This document shows, piece by piece, positions 1 to 25,144 of a stretch of 25,144 bases of DNA; position 1 is the first letter of the stretch; each line of letters begins with the position of its first letter. The position numbers were made by a program, and so were the translations under genes. The notes beneath the pieces were generated by a model. That model saw nothing but the letters and a program-made list of their open reading frames with translations. It was not told the DNA's origin and searched no databases. The DNA lies in assembly GCF_000090795.2 (NCBI RefSeq), contig NW_003546996.1, positions 4,311 to 29,454 of the forward strand. The letters are read 5' to 3'. This stretch comes from Amphimedon queenslandica (lineage: Eukaryota > Porifera > Demospongiae > Haplosclerida > Niphatidae).

Positions 1-1025
1 GGAATATTCAATAATATTTCATTATGCTGGCTGGACGTTTCGTTGTCGGATTTAGTACTAACTTAGTCATAGTAATTGATCATGCTTTCAAACCAATTTG
101 GTTCAAAGAGGACCTGCCACTTGCTATTGCAATTGATATTGGATTCAGCAGAACTGGAGGAGCATTAGCTATACTTCTTCCTCAGTTAATATACGACAGT
201 CTCTCAATATTTCATAGTCCTACTTTTAGACTGGGTGCCTCACTGCTCACTGCTGCTGGATTCATGATAATTGGATTAATATTTGCTTTAATAGTATTTT
301 TTATGGACTTCTTACGGGAAAAAACAGCAACAAAGGTATCTAAGCCTGAGCCAGTATCTATTTTAAACCATTTTAAACAATTCCCCCTTAAATTCTGGCT
401 GATTATGGCTGTTAATGTTACCTATCTTCCTCTCATGTATACTGTTGTTGGGATTGCACAGGTTTTCTTTATACAAAAGTATGGCCTTTCAACGGATATG
501 GCTAACTTAGCCAATGGCCTTCTGTTTGGTAGTGCAGTCATACTCATACCAATTGCCGGATATTTGATTAGTAAAATTGGCTTCCACTTGTATTGGCTGC
601 TAACAGCTCTTGTTACAACTACTCTACCACCTTTGCTCATTTTCGCGTTCAGCAATGAAGAGAGTTACCTTCCATTTGTAGCAGCAGTATTCTATTCTCT
701 TTCATATACTCTTTGTGGACCGTCATTCATAGCTATGATTCCTCTCATAGTAGAAAAGAGATACTTAGGAACAGCATATGGGATTCAGAGAGGTTCTTAT
801 AGTGCTACCTACTCATTGATGTCATACATTGCTGGTCTGATAGTTGATACTATTGGTTACTTTGTCTTGCAAAGTTTCTTCATACACATTATTCTCCTTT
901 GCATTGATTTCACATTGATCATGGTGTTTCTTGATGCTGCCTCTGATAATCCAATACTTAATGTACCAGCATCATGGCTCCGTCGAAAATATGGTCAAAT
1001 AAAAGACAAAAAATCATCACAATGA
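1..1025 (+). CDS. MFSD1-like major facilitator transporter, copy 1 (5' end cut by window)
   Basis: This is the C-terminal three quarters of a major facilitator superfamily protein close to MFSD1, which in vertebrates is a lysosomal dipeptide transporter working with the accessory protein GLMP. The uninterrupted frame runs from about position 15 to the stop at 1023-1025 and holds about nine hydrophobic helices. Family-like stretches include AIWFKED-type, QKYGLS and LGTAYGIQ. Over the first 60 comparable residues it matches the downstream copy at 47 of 60 positions. The ATG at 24 is internal by homology: it corresponds to about residue 108 of the full-length neighbour, so it is not the true start. 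Just upstream one base is missing relative to the neighbour, which puts a stop (TAA, 12-14) in frame. The copy is therefore either frameshifted or mis-sequenced at the edge. Transport specificity cannot be read from the sequence. Confidence 0.8.
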
Positions 1026-1171
1026 TCTCATGCAACTTTGAATTAATGCTATACCTAACATTAATAGTGTATGTAAAGTTATAATTGTTCCAAGTTCTTA
1101 TAAAATTTGTGTAGTTATTAAAAAATTATAATAAGCCTTAGTTGACACCCACGCAATGACACCATTCAATA

Positions 1172-2482
1172 ATGCATGAAAGATGCAGCAACTGGAGGTA
1201 CAGGTATCTCTTTCTTTTCTTTCTCTCCTCTGTACGCCTTTTGGCAAATTATTGCCTTGAGCTACCCAGTGGGATAGAAGACACCATTATTAAAGTGATG
1301 GGAGTCACTACTGCTGAGTATGCTCTACTCTTTTCTGTTTCTGCCTGGTCTAGTACATTTTTGGGCATAGTTGGAGGTGTACTAATAGACAAGTTAGTGG
1401 GATTGAGACTGGGACTACTCATTGTTGTCAGTTCTATACTAATGGGTCAGATTGTATGGAGTCTAGGAGGAATATTTAATAATTATTTCATAATGCTGGC
1501 TGGACGCTTCTTTATTGGAATCGGTAATGACTTAGTCTTAGTAATCGATAATGCTTTTAAAGCAATTTGGTTCAAAGAGGACCTATCACTAGCTATTGCA
1601 ATTGATATTGGATTTGGTAGAATAGGAGGAACATTAGCTATACTTCTTCCTCAGTTAATATATGACAGTCTCTCAGTATTTGATAGTCCTACTTTTAGAC
1701 TGGGTGTCTCACTACTCACTGCTGCTGGATTCATGATAATTGGACTAATATTCACTATAATAATATTTCTTATGGACTATTTTAAAGAAAAATCAACCAT
1801 TAAATCGTCAAATCCTGCACCAACACATGTTTGTGGCATTACAAAAATTTTTACGCATTTTCCCCCGTCATTCTGGTTGGCTGTTGGTGTCTATGTCACC
1901 TATGTTCCTACCATATATTCTTTTGTTGGAATCGGACAGGGTTTCTTTATACAAAAGTATGGCCTTTCAATGCAAATGGCTAACTTAGCCAATAGCCTTT
2001 TGTATGGGAGTGGAGTCATACTCATACCATTTGTTGGATTCCTAATGAATAGAACTGGCTTTCATTTGTATTGGCTGCTAACAGCTCTCATTACAACTAC
2101 TCTACCACCGTACTTCATTTTTATGTTCAGTAAAGGAGAGAGCTACATTCCACTCATAGCAGGACCATTCTATTCTCTTTCATATACTCTTTGTGGGCCA
2201 TCCTTTGTGGTACTGATTCCTCTCATAATAGACAAAAAATATCTGGCTACAGCATACGGGATTCAAAACAGTTCTTTTAATGCTACCTACTCACTGCTAA
2301 CATACATTACTGGTCTGATAATTGATACTGTTGGTTACTTTGTCTTGCAAGGTTTCTTTATGCACATTATTATTCTGTGCATTGATTTTACACTGATCAT
2401 GGTCTTTCTTGATGCTGCTTCTGATAATCCAAAACTTAATATACCAGCATTGTGGCTACGTAACATCAAAGACAGAAAATAA
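1172..2482 (+). CDS. MFSD1-like major facilitator transporter, copy 2 (complete)
   Basis: A complete, intronless 436-residue MFS transporter resembling MFSD1. The N terminus has the family's short WRYRYLFLFF run into helix 1. The loop after helix 2 carries the MFS signature (GGVLIDKLVGLRLG, about residues 68-81). The segment SLGGIFNNYFIMLAGRF (97-113) and later LATAYGIQ also fit MFSD1. About twelve hydrophobic helices are visible and the length fits the human protein (about 465 residues). It lies 146 bp after copy 1, so this is a tandem duplication. The start at 1172 is chosen because it gives the usual short cytosolic lead before helix 1. The gene converges on NDOR1, with 299 bp between the stops. 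By family knowledge it would export small peptides or related solutes from lysosomes; the substrate is inference. Confidence 0.85.
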   Translation: MHERCSNWRYRYLFLFFLSSVRLLANYCLELPSGIEDTIIKVMGVTTAEYALLFSVSAWSSTFLGIVGGVLIDKLVGLRLGLLIVVSSILMGQIVWSLGGIFNNYFIMLAGRFFIGIGNDLVLVIDNAFKAIWFKEDLSLAIAIDIGFGRIGGTLAILLPQLIYDSLSVFDSPTFRLGVSLLTAAGFMIIGLIFTIIIFLMDYFKEKSTIKSSNPAPTHVCGITKIFTHFPPSFWLAVGVYVTYVPTIYSFVGIGQGFFIQKYGLSMQMANLANSLLYGSGVILIPFVGFLMNRTGFHLYWLLTALITTTLPPYFIFMFSKGESYIPLIAGPFYSLSYTLCGPSFVVLIPLIIDKKYLATAYGIQNSSFNATYSLLTYITGLIIDTVGYFVLQGFFMHIIILCIDFTLIMVFLDAASDNPKLNIPALWLRNIKDRK

Positions 2483-2781
2483 TCACCCTAATCTAAATTA
2501 GATTTAATGTCATGCACATTTTATTTTTTATATTGTTCATAATTATTATGTCACTAAAAATTTCAAAAGCATATTACTTGATTGCACGATATACGGCCAA
2601 AATTAATCTTTCACAGCCAAAAAAGTTTTGATTGAACCACAAAATTAAAAATGCCAACAACTATAATCACCTCACAGGAAATTTGCAACCGCGTAGTGCA
2701 GACTACAAATAGTATACACATACTTATTTACACATTTACATCATATATACTCATTTACACATTGCTGTCTGGCATGATGAT
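2483..2781. other. 3' intergenic spacer between convergent MFSD1-like and NDOR1 genes
   Basis: The 299 bp between the stop codons of the convergent MFSD1-like copy 2 and NDOR1 must hold both 3' untranslated regions. It is AT-rich with short direct repeats of a tatacacata/catttacaca type around 2700-2765. I see no open coding stretch, no canonical AATAAA on either strand and no RNA gene. Confidence 0.6.
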
Positions 2782-18877
<16,096 letters not shown>

Positions 18878-18945
18878 GTGTATTAAGGCGGGGCTAAAAT
18901 GAGCCACGCCCAACGAAACCCCGCCCATTTTATTGCATATACAAA
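18878..18945. promoter_or_regulatory. 68-bp bidirectional promoter between NDOR1 and BBLN
   Basis: The two start codons face away from each other across only 68 bp, so core promoters and both 5' leaders must overlap or extend into the genes. The spacer is GC-rich against an AT-rich background and contains three GC/CACCC-type boxes: aaggcggggct (18885-18895), gccacgccca (18903-18912) and accccgcccat (18918-18928), the kind bound by Sp/KLF factors. Factor binding is inference. Confidence 0.65.
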
Positions 18946-19229
18946 ATGAATGGTAGTGAGAATTATGAAGAAGAGGCTGAAAATTTCGTTGAAGGTTTGT
19001 GTGCACTGTCTCCCTTTCTTATTTCCCTCTTTTAAAAACAGAGTATGATCTGCTGGACAAGCAGCTAGACTCTCTGGACTCTGCCCTGACTGTGTTGGAG
19101 GAGAGAAGAGATCACCTTCATGAAGAGATTAAGAAATTAGTGGAAGAAGCCAAAGAGGCTAGACTAGAGCAAGAGAAGGAGCAAGGAAAGGCTAGTGAAG
19201 AGTCTGAATCTAAGCCAAAAGACTCATAA
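18946..19229 (+). CDS. BBLN: Bublin coiled-coil protein (BBLN / C9orf16, UPF0184 family)
   Basis: Two exons, 18946-18994 and 19042-19229, join across a 47-bp GT-AG intron into 78 residues (human about 83). An acidic N terminus (SENYEEEAENFVEEYDLLD) is followed by a single coiled coil. The core, DSLDSALTVLEERRDHLHEEI, lines up with the human family core in which a LEEKNDHLH-type motif is most conserved. A charged Glu/Lys-rich tail ends the protein. BBLN homologues are small intermediate-filament-associated factors in worm intestine and mammals; what it does in an animal without classical cytoplasmic filaments is open. The start is the first ATG after the bidirectional spacer and the exon phase (1) agrees. 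SAPCD2 follows 157 bp downstream on the same strand. Confidence 0.85.
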
Positions 19230-19386
19230 CAGAATAGCAGAGCTTAATAATTGATCTATTATACCTACTGTGTGTGTCAAGTGTACAAATTCATTGTCAG
19301 ATTTGTAGTCTATTCATATTTGGTGCATGTGTGCATATTATACAGCTACACCCATATTTTCACGAGCTACGCCCTCTTTTGCAGAC

Positions 19387-20872
19387 ATGTCCTCTGGCCT
19401 CATCCATTCTTACGATTTCAAGCTCCTCTTTGAGAGTTTAGCTGGAGCTAATGGCCGTGTACCGCTTGAGACACTGAGCAAGCATTGGCCTGATGATGCT
19501 AGCTTACCACCACATCTTCCTAGAGGCTGCATAGCTTACTGGAGAGCAGCAGCATCTCAAGATGGCTCACTAACCTGGAAAGGGTTCAGCAGTGGGCTGG
19601 TGGAAGCTTTCAAAGCAGACAAGCGTCGTTTGAGTGGTGGCAGTGCCAAAAAGGAAGGAATTACGCCTATTTCTTCTACTACTGAAGACATTGAGAAGGA
19701 GCTGGGGAGTTGTTCCAAGGAGAGTATAGCCAATGCACTCACAAGGACTACAAGAGAAGTGTACAAGTCTCAGAAATCAATCAATACATTTACTAGCCCA
19801 AGAAAAGGTAATTATAGTATCTTAGGTTATGATGTAGACTGTATCTCTATCTCATTTTATAGTGGAGAACAATGCAACAGCTACTGCTACTACTGGAGAT
19901 CATTCTGTATGTTCATGCATGATTGATGTGCTAAAATTTTATTGTTTTATGTTTACACATTTTAGACTTCAAATCAAGCACGAGAAAGTGTGATCTTGCA
20001 GCAACTTGAAGAGCTGCTAAGAGATAAACTGAAAGAAAAGGTAAAGGAAAAAATAATAATGATAGTTTTTATAACTTTATAGTCAACCACTACTGGTGGA
20101 GGCATGGTAGATGAAGTACTTCAACAACTCCGGAGTTTATTGCATCCAACTAGCAAAGGAGGGATGAAAACTGCACATGATCATGCTTATCTTACTGCTA
20201 CTAATCCTTATGCTACTATAAGAAGAGGAAGCACAACTGGAAAGGGAAGCAACAAATCTTCACGTCATTCTGTTACCGAGCAGACCCTGACTAGCTATCC
20301 TGTGAATCGCAGCATCTCAATGCCTGGCTCAAGACCTTTAAACATGCTTCCCGAGCCTCCTCCACCATATTCTGTATCAGCTCCAACTCATGATAGATCA
20401 ATGCAGTATTCGGCATCAATGATGAATCTTAATCCCAAACCACAACCTCCTCCAGTACTGAGCCCAACACATGCAAACAGTACCAGACAGCTACTCCATG
20501 CATGGAAGGAAGCTAGTACTGACCACACTCCATCAACTCATAATAAATCTAATTCTAAGAAGACTCCTTCAGCTATGCGACAGTATGTTAGCTCACCTGA
20601 CCTCTCTCCTCAAGAACATCAATACACATCAGAAGTAAAACCATTCAACTCCACAAGACTAACATTGAATGTTTTCTCTCGCCTTCTTTTAGGAACTAAG
20701 ACAAGCTGAAATGTATGGTACTATCACTCGTCGTAGGAGCACTAAGAGATCTTTGTCATACCACCAGGAGGGGACAGTGCATGCTAACACATTAACTGAG
20801 CCTCCTTTGTCTTCCTCTCGTCAGCCTACTGCAGCACTGACGATCCCACAAAACAGAAAACCTTCAAAATGA
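19387..20872 (+). CDS. SAPCD2: Suppressor APC domain-containing protein 2-like, 5 exons
   Basis: Exons 19387-19807, 19863-19906, 19966-20040, 20083-20634 and 20693-20872 join across 42-59-bp GT-AG introns into 423 residues (human about 394). Residues about 4-75 (IHSYDFKLLFESLAGANGRV, then YWRAAASQDGSLTWKGFSSG) match the EF-hand-like Suppressor_APC domain. Residues about 156-180 (QQLEELLRDKLKEK) form a short coiled coil. The rest is Ser/Pro/Thr-rich and probably disordered, with proline runs such as EPPPPYS. Vertebrate SAPCD2 controls spindle orientation through LGN; the role here is by homology only. The ATG at 19387 is chosen over 19327 because the family domain begins immediately after it. 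Its 3' end converges on the TRAF gene 220 bp away. Confidence 0.82.
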
Positions 20873-20945
20873 GATGACCCAAGTCTGCATCCAAACATAA
20901 GCCAAATTAATAGCATTCTCATAACTTGTGTATTATAGTGTACTA

Positions 20946-20951
20946 TTTATT
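20946..20951 (-). terminator. AATAAA polyadenylation signal for the TRAF gene
   Basis: The minus strand reads AATAAA here, about 142 bp past the TRAF stop and 74 bp beyond the stop of the convergent SAPCD2 gene. If used, the TRAF 3' untranslated region would nearly reach or overlap that of SAPCD2. Confidence 0.5.
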
Positions 20952-21092
20952 AACTTTTAAGAACATTTTAATGATGAATTATCTCCAAAATGTGCATATA
21001 CAGACAGAGGCCTAACTGGTATGCTAGACATACCAATATCTTGTTGGTCTGCTTTAGGTAGCAACCTAAAAAAATTTTTTGCAAAAATCATT

Positions 21093-23321
21093 TTAGGGGT
21101 GAAAAATCCTAGTAGTATCAACAATTGCTTTAACATACATAACGTCTTCTTTTACGTATGATTCATTGTCGAGGATTTTTAACTCGGCAAATTTTGGACA
21201 CCCAGATGCAATGTTCATGTCTGATTTTGGTCTCTGGAAGCTACTTGAGCTAGGAGACGGCTTGAAGGTTTGCACAATGTGCCTCTTGTGGTCTTGATCC
21301 ACCATGATTAAAGACACTTTGAAATCAAAAGGCCACTTCAATAATGGGTCATATTCACCTATAGAGTGTAAACGTGACAGTCAGACAAATTCATCCAATG
21401 GAAAATTGTCTGAAGCTAATATTCATACAATGCAAAACAATAAAAAATGAATCCTCCTTTTAATGAATAATGTATATTTAGTTTACTCTTTCTACTTAAA
21501 AGTATTTTTAAACCTAGAAACCAAGTTATGGTTCTTACCTTTCATCAAGACAAAAAATATGGATAGATGAGTATTATATCCGATTCCATCTCCATTAAGA
21601 TAGGCACGAATACACATCTTATAACCATTTCGTCCAGTGTAGAAAGGTGGACTATAGATTGATGTAATTTTCCCCTCAATTGCATCTCTTTTCCTTCGTT
21701 TGACATCAGGTATGCGCCACAAGAATGAGCCATTGTAGGTAGAAGCAAGAGAAGCTTGTAATTGTAACTCCAGTTCTGATAGATGAACTTTCAACATCCC
21801 AGACGTCCTTTCTTGCTCTGCTAATTTGTGCTCGATTGATCCTCCCATTTTGCTATCACTTGTTGACATGTCGTCATAGCCCTGGTTAAGAGGGCGGTAG
21901 CTTGCTCCAGATTCAACCTTACTAACTCTTTCAGCTAGTTTTGTAACTTCTCCTTGTAATTCTATTATGATTCGGTTTGAAGGTTCTCCTTTAAGACGTT
22001 CCTCGAGTTGTTTCACTTGTTTTGTTAGTGAGGAACTCTCGTTAATCATTTTATCCTTGAATTTAGAATTACTTTCATCAATCTCTGTAAGCTCTTTTTT
22101 AATATCCTTCAGTGCTACATTAAAATGTGTCTCCAATCTCTTCATAGCCAGTCCAAGCATTTGGAGATGCATGAAGACTTGATCATTTTCCAAATGACTT
22201 ATAGGATTTGGGTGCTTTGATAAACTTTTGTGTATCTGTATTGAAATAATTAAAAATAGCACAGTAATTAGATAGGCATGGTATTTTCCCAGGGAAATTC
22301 CCCACACACACTCAATGAATGTTGTTATTAGTATCACTAGCTAGTTACCTGTTGTTGACATCCAGAGCAAGACAATTGTTCTCTGCAGTTAAGTAACATG
22401 TGACTAACCATCTAATAATAATATGATGATAGATGAGATCATTGTTCCATTTGGTATATAAAGCACAAACTCACTTCACTTCTAGGCATTTCAGTGTGAC
22501 AATGACCACAAGTATAAGGAGCATTAGGACAGTTCAAAAGGTGATCCTTAACATGTAAATTATAAAATCAATATATCCATGTTATATCTTCTTACATCAT
22601 AGTCTCCAGCTAATAATTCACTTCTGCAATATTGACATCGGACTTGTCGAAACGGACACTCTTCTTTTTCATGTTTTCTCAATTTTCCAAGAGGAATTCT
22701 CTTACCACAGCCAAGAGGACACCTCATGGTCTTATACTCACAGATAGCTTTGTGATCATGCTGGGAGGGAACAAAAAACCATTATTGCAGCTGTCCTAAC
22801 TGCTAACCACAATCTGTAAGCTGTACTCATAAAGCCCACCCTTTGGTTAACATCTCAATATGGCTACCAACCTCATGGTCTTTAAGCTTTCCAGTCCAAT
22901 CACAACCATTCTCATAGTTTTCACATAAAACTGGGAGCCTATCTATCTCTCTTCTAACAGCAATATCAGGGTGTATCTGTAAACAATAATTAGTATATTT
23001 ATATGTGAATAATGGGTAGACACTGCTTTTACACACAACTATAATGGACAAAAAAGAGATGCAGACTTACTTCTTCCTTTGGATTAATCCCCAATTTTTG
23101 AGCTTTTGAACTAGAGGAACTATATGAGAGATAAACCCCATGATAACACACCCCTTTGACAGGCATTATGTATCATACATTGCTTCTTCCCAACAGCTCT
23201 TACAAAACCTTTGACCATCTTCATTTTGTATAGCGTCTTTTAGTATCAGTTCACATGAGGAGCACTGGAGGGACTCTATCCGGGCGTACTCACCATTAAT
23301 CTTCAAGTCATAGCCCGGCAT
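21093..23321 (-). CDS. TRAF-family adaptor with degenerate RING, 8 exons
   Basis: Exons 23321-23179, 23119-23071, 22976-22872, 22760-22596, 22546-22475, 22411-22349, 22235-21539 and 21358-21093 join into 519 residues with consistent phases. Residues 1-48 are the RING remnant, starting MPGYDLKI as in other TRAFs; C20, C23, C40 and C43 remain but the central CGH is DGQ and the last CPxC pair is absent. Residues about 82-198 contain TRAF-type zinc fingers (NGCDWTGKLKDHE, CPLGCGKRIP, CQYCRSEL, CGHCHTEMPRSE). About 225-360 is coiled coil. The MATH/TRAF-C domain (366-515) has YNGSFLWRIPDV, FYTGRNGYKMCIRAYLNGDG, LKWPFDFKVSLIMVDQ and MNIASGCPKFA. It belongs to the TRAF1/2/3/5 group and would link surface receptors to downstream kinases. 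Exact orthology needs a tree. Confidence 0.9.
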
Positions 23322-23537
23322 CACAAAACCAAGTCCAAGTCCTGGTCCCTTCTCTTATCAAAACCATAAAAAAAGCGGGTTGTGCAGTACAAATCACATT
23401 ATCACAGTGCTGGTCTGTGGCTGCCCGTATACTATGCGCCGATACATGTACATCATGATATGTTCCCGGTACATATCTATGGTAAAATTAAAATCATTGC
23501 ACATGTTTCGTCAGCACAGCACTGAATTAAATTAAAA
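23322..23537. promoter_or_regulatory. 216-bp divergent spacer between TRAF and MRPL50
   Basis: The start codons of the two genes face away from each other across 216 bp, so a shared or back-to-back promoter is likely. The spacer is less GC-rich than the NDOR1/BBLN one but has a short GC patch (gctgcccgtatactatgcgcc, 23431-23451) and palindromic tacatgtacat-like sequence near 23454-23464. No TATA box or named factor site was assigned. Confidence 0.4.
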
Positions 23538-24845
23538 ATGGCTACTGGATATAGCATAATATGGACCACCCACAAATCCTCTGTCAAACATTGTCACAGA
23601 TTTTTGTTCACTAGTTGTTCAGTGTTTGGTCTGAGTGACCTTTTTAGAAAAGTTGTCTTTGGGAATGAAAATGAAAGGTAACCTTAATAATAATAATTAT
23701 ATAATTAGTGTTATCATGCATAATTTTGTTAATTAATGCATTGGTTGCTTATTATAATGAATATGTACAAGTTATTGTTCATCATGCTATATCATGTCTT
23801 CATTTTAGTCTATTGCCCAACAAGACGATAACTCCTAAAGAGCCCAAACTCCGTCCATTAATGACGATTGGACTAGAAATAGGATTGATCATAATTTGGA
23901 GATGAAGAGCAAAGTAAGTTATGGTGTACAATAATACTTTTACAAATTAATATTAAAAATATTCCAAGACTTTAATTGTAAAACAATAGCTATGTAAACA
24001 ATATCAATATGTGAATGTAATTTATACGTCAATATATACACCATATGTGAATGTGTAGCTGAATATTTTAATTCCAAACAAGGTATAACACAATAATAAC
24101 ATGCCAAAATTGAGTATATTATTAAATTCCGTTACATTGCTATAAGGAAAATTGAATTTGCAGTATAATAATTACTGAACATTTGCTTGCTCAATTTATA
24201 ATAATAAATGGATTTTGCTGGCAAGATGTTTTAAGATAGCTATGTTTTCATTTCTAATGTTTTGGTTATACTAAAAACCTCAAACTGAAGGCTTCTTATG
24301 GGATATAATTTGGGACTGGATTTGTTTTTTGAGCTTCTAATTAAATTTCTTTATGATACTTTATCAATAACTTGCTAAATGCACATCATGCATACACAGG
24401 AAAACAGTCACTAATTATAATTATTTTTGTATTCATCAGTAGCCCATACATATATGTACATAATAATAATTTTATATGCTCATGTCTTACAATTTTATTT
24501 AACTATTTTTTATTTAATCTTTTATCATTAGATCCTTTACGAGTGTGAGAAGCAGTTCCAGCGACAGGTACCCAGTAATGCCCTAAAAGGCATATCAACT
24601 CTCGGGGACATTGTGTCATTCTTTCACACTCCTCCTGCCCCTCCCCTGGCCTTCTCCTCCCTGATCTCAGAGACCAATCAAAGCTGCCACAGAATCTTTC
24701 AGTTGAACTGCCAAGCCAAGCAAAGCCCAGAGAGAGGGTTCCATTTCAGAACTATGACAATCCTAAACACTCTCACTTTCCTAATAAGAAAGAACTCCAG
24801 AAGCAGTACCAGGCAAGATACAAAGGGAAAGGTGGGAAGAAGTAG
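23538..24845 (+). CDS. MRPL50: Mitochondrial ribosomal protein L50 (mL50), with an apparent frameshift
   Basis: Exon 1 (23538-23677) gives a basic, Cys/Ser-rich N terminus suited to mitochondrial import (HRFLFTSCSVFGLSDLFRK). Exon 2 ends at 23913 and exon 3 runs 24532-24845. Family-like features are KILYECEKQFQRQVPSNALK, LGDIVSFFHTP (human RDVLDFYNVP) and then, in another frame, LPQNLSVEL (human LPPNLKI) and a C-terminal YQARYKGKGGKK also seen in insect homologues. The switch falls near 24685 at a CAAAG run, as if one base were missing. A 58-bp GT-AG intron (24626-24683) could also bridge the frames but would delete the conserved SFFHTP. For exon 2 the strong acceptor (TTTTAG, before 23809) leads to a stop, while a weaker one before 23841 keeps the frame. 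The introns (163 and 618 bp) hold no other feature. Confidence 0.65.
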
Positions 24846-25144
24846 ATTAATAGTCTTGTACACTATTCAATGATATCCCATTGTGTATAATAATAATATT
24901 GATATTATATTGAAATAAAATATCAGTAACTCTGTAGAAATAAGAGTTATTGATTTAAAATAACAATAATTAGAATTTGCACCCTTTAACACTGAATAGT
25001 GCTACATTGTTGAGACTAGAAGCACTTGTATCAACTCGTAGCACAATACACAATACTGGTGCATCCAAACTTATTATTATTACACACTATTCAATAAAAC
25101 TACACAATACTTGGTACTATTTACAACTATCCATTCACTGTCCA
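24846..25144. other. 3' flank of MRPL50
   Basis: AT-rich sequence to the window end, with an AATAAA polyadenylation signal on the plus strand at 24914-24919, 69 bp after the MRPL50 stop. No coding stretch or RNA gene was recognised in the remainder. Confidence 0.6.

Noticed and set aside
24626..24683. A 58-bp intron in MRPL50 exon 3 that would reconcile the two frames
   Set aside because: It has GT-AG ends and a pyrimidine tract, but splicing it would delete the conserved SFFHTP segment and the spacing to LPQNL seen in mL50. It is kept only as an alternative.

Overview
The window looks like nuclear DNA from an early-branching animal, most likely a demosponge. The sequence is AT-rich. Multi-exon genes are split by canonical GT-AG introns, many only 42-65 bp long. 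Recognisable animal genes (NDOR1, BBLN, SAPCD2, a TRAF, MRPL50) sit beside a lineage-expanded family of beta-helix/multi-pass membrane proteins that I associate with sponges. The species call is inference. No prokaryotic operons, tRNAs, rRNAs or CRISPR arrays were seen.

Layout: (1) 1-2482 (+) holds two tandem intronless MFSD1-like transporters; the first is cut by the window edge and has an apparent frameshift there. (2) 2782-18877 (-) is one 16-exon gene for NDOR1, the diflavin reductase of cytosolic Fe-S cluster assembly. I assembled it exon by exon into a 591-codon open frame. Its intron 10 (5243-15785) is about 10.5 kb, while its other introns are 43-1168 bp. (3) Nested inside that intron are a secreted fibrinogen-related-like protein on the opposite strand (5488-6582), a decayed exon copy of it (7377-7458), and two tandem 1209-aa surface proteins on the same strand as the host (7804-11433 and 11769-15398). 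(4) From 18878 on the window is compact: NDOR1 and BBLN diverge from a 68-bp GC-box spacer, SAPCD2 follows on the same strand, a TRAF gene converges on SAPCD2, and MRPL50 diverges from TRAF.

Two layers are visible. Housekeeping and signalling genes (NDOR1, BBLN, SAPCD2, TRAF, MRPL50) have human counterparts that, from memory, all lie on chromosome 9, four of them in 9q34, so this may be very old linkage. Inside the NDOR1 intron is an island of secreted and cell-surface genes, freshly duplicated, with one divergent stretch in the ectodomain. The island is the best candidate for an undescribed system, possibly surface recognition, but no function can be read from the sequence.

Other notable points are a TRAF whose RING has lost the ligands of its second zinc site, two related intronic satellite arrays in NDOR1 introns 5 and 15, and apparent single-base losses in MRPL50 and the first MFSD1 copy that may be real or sequence errors.
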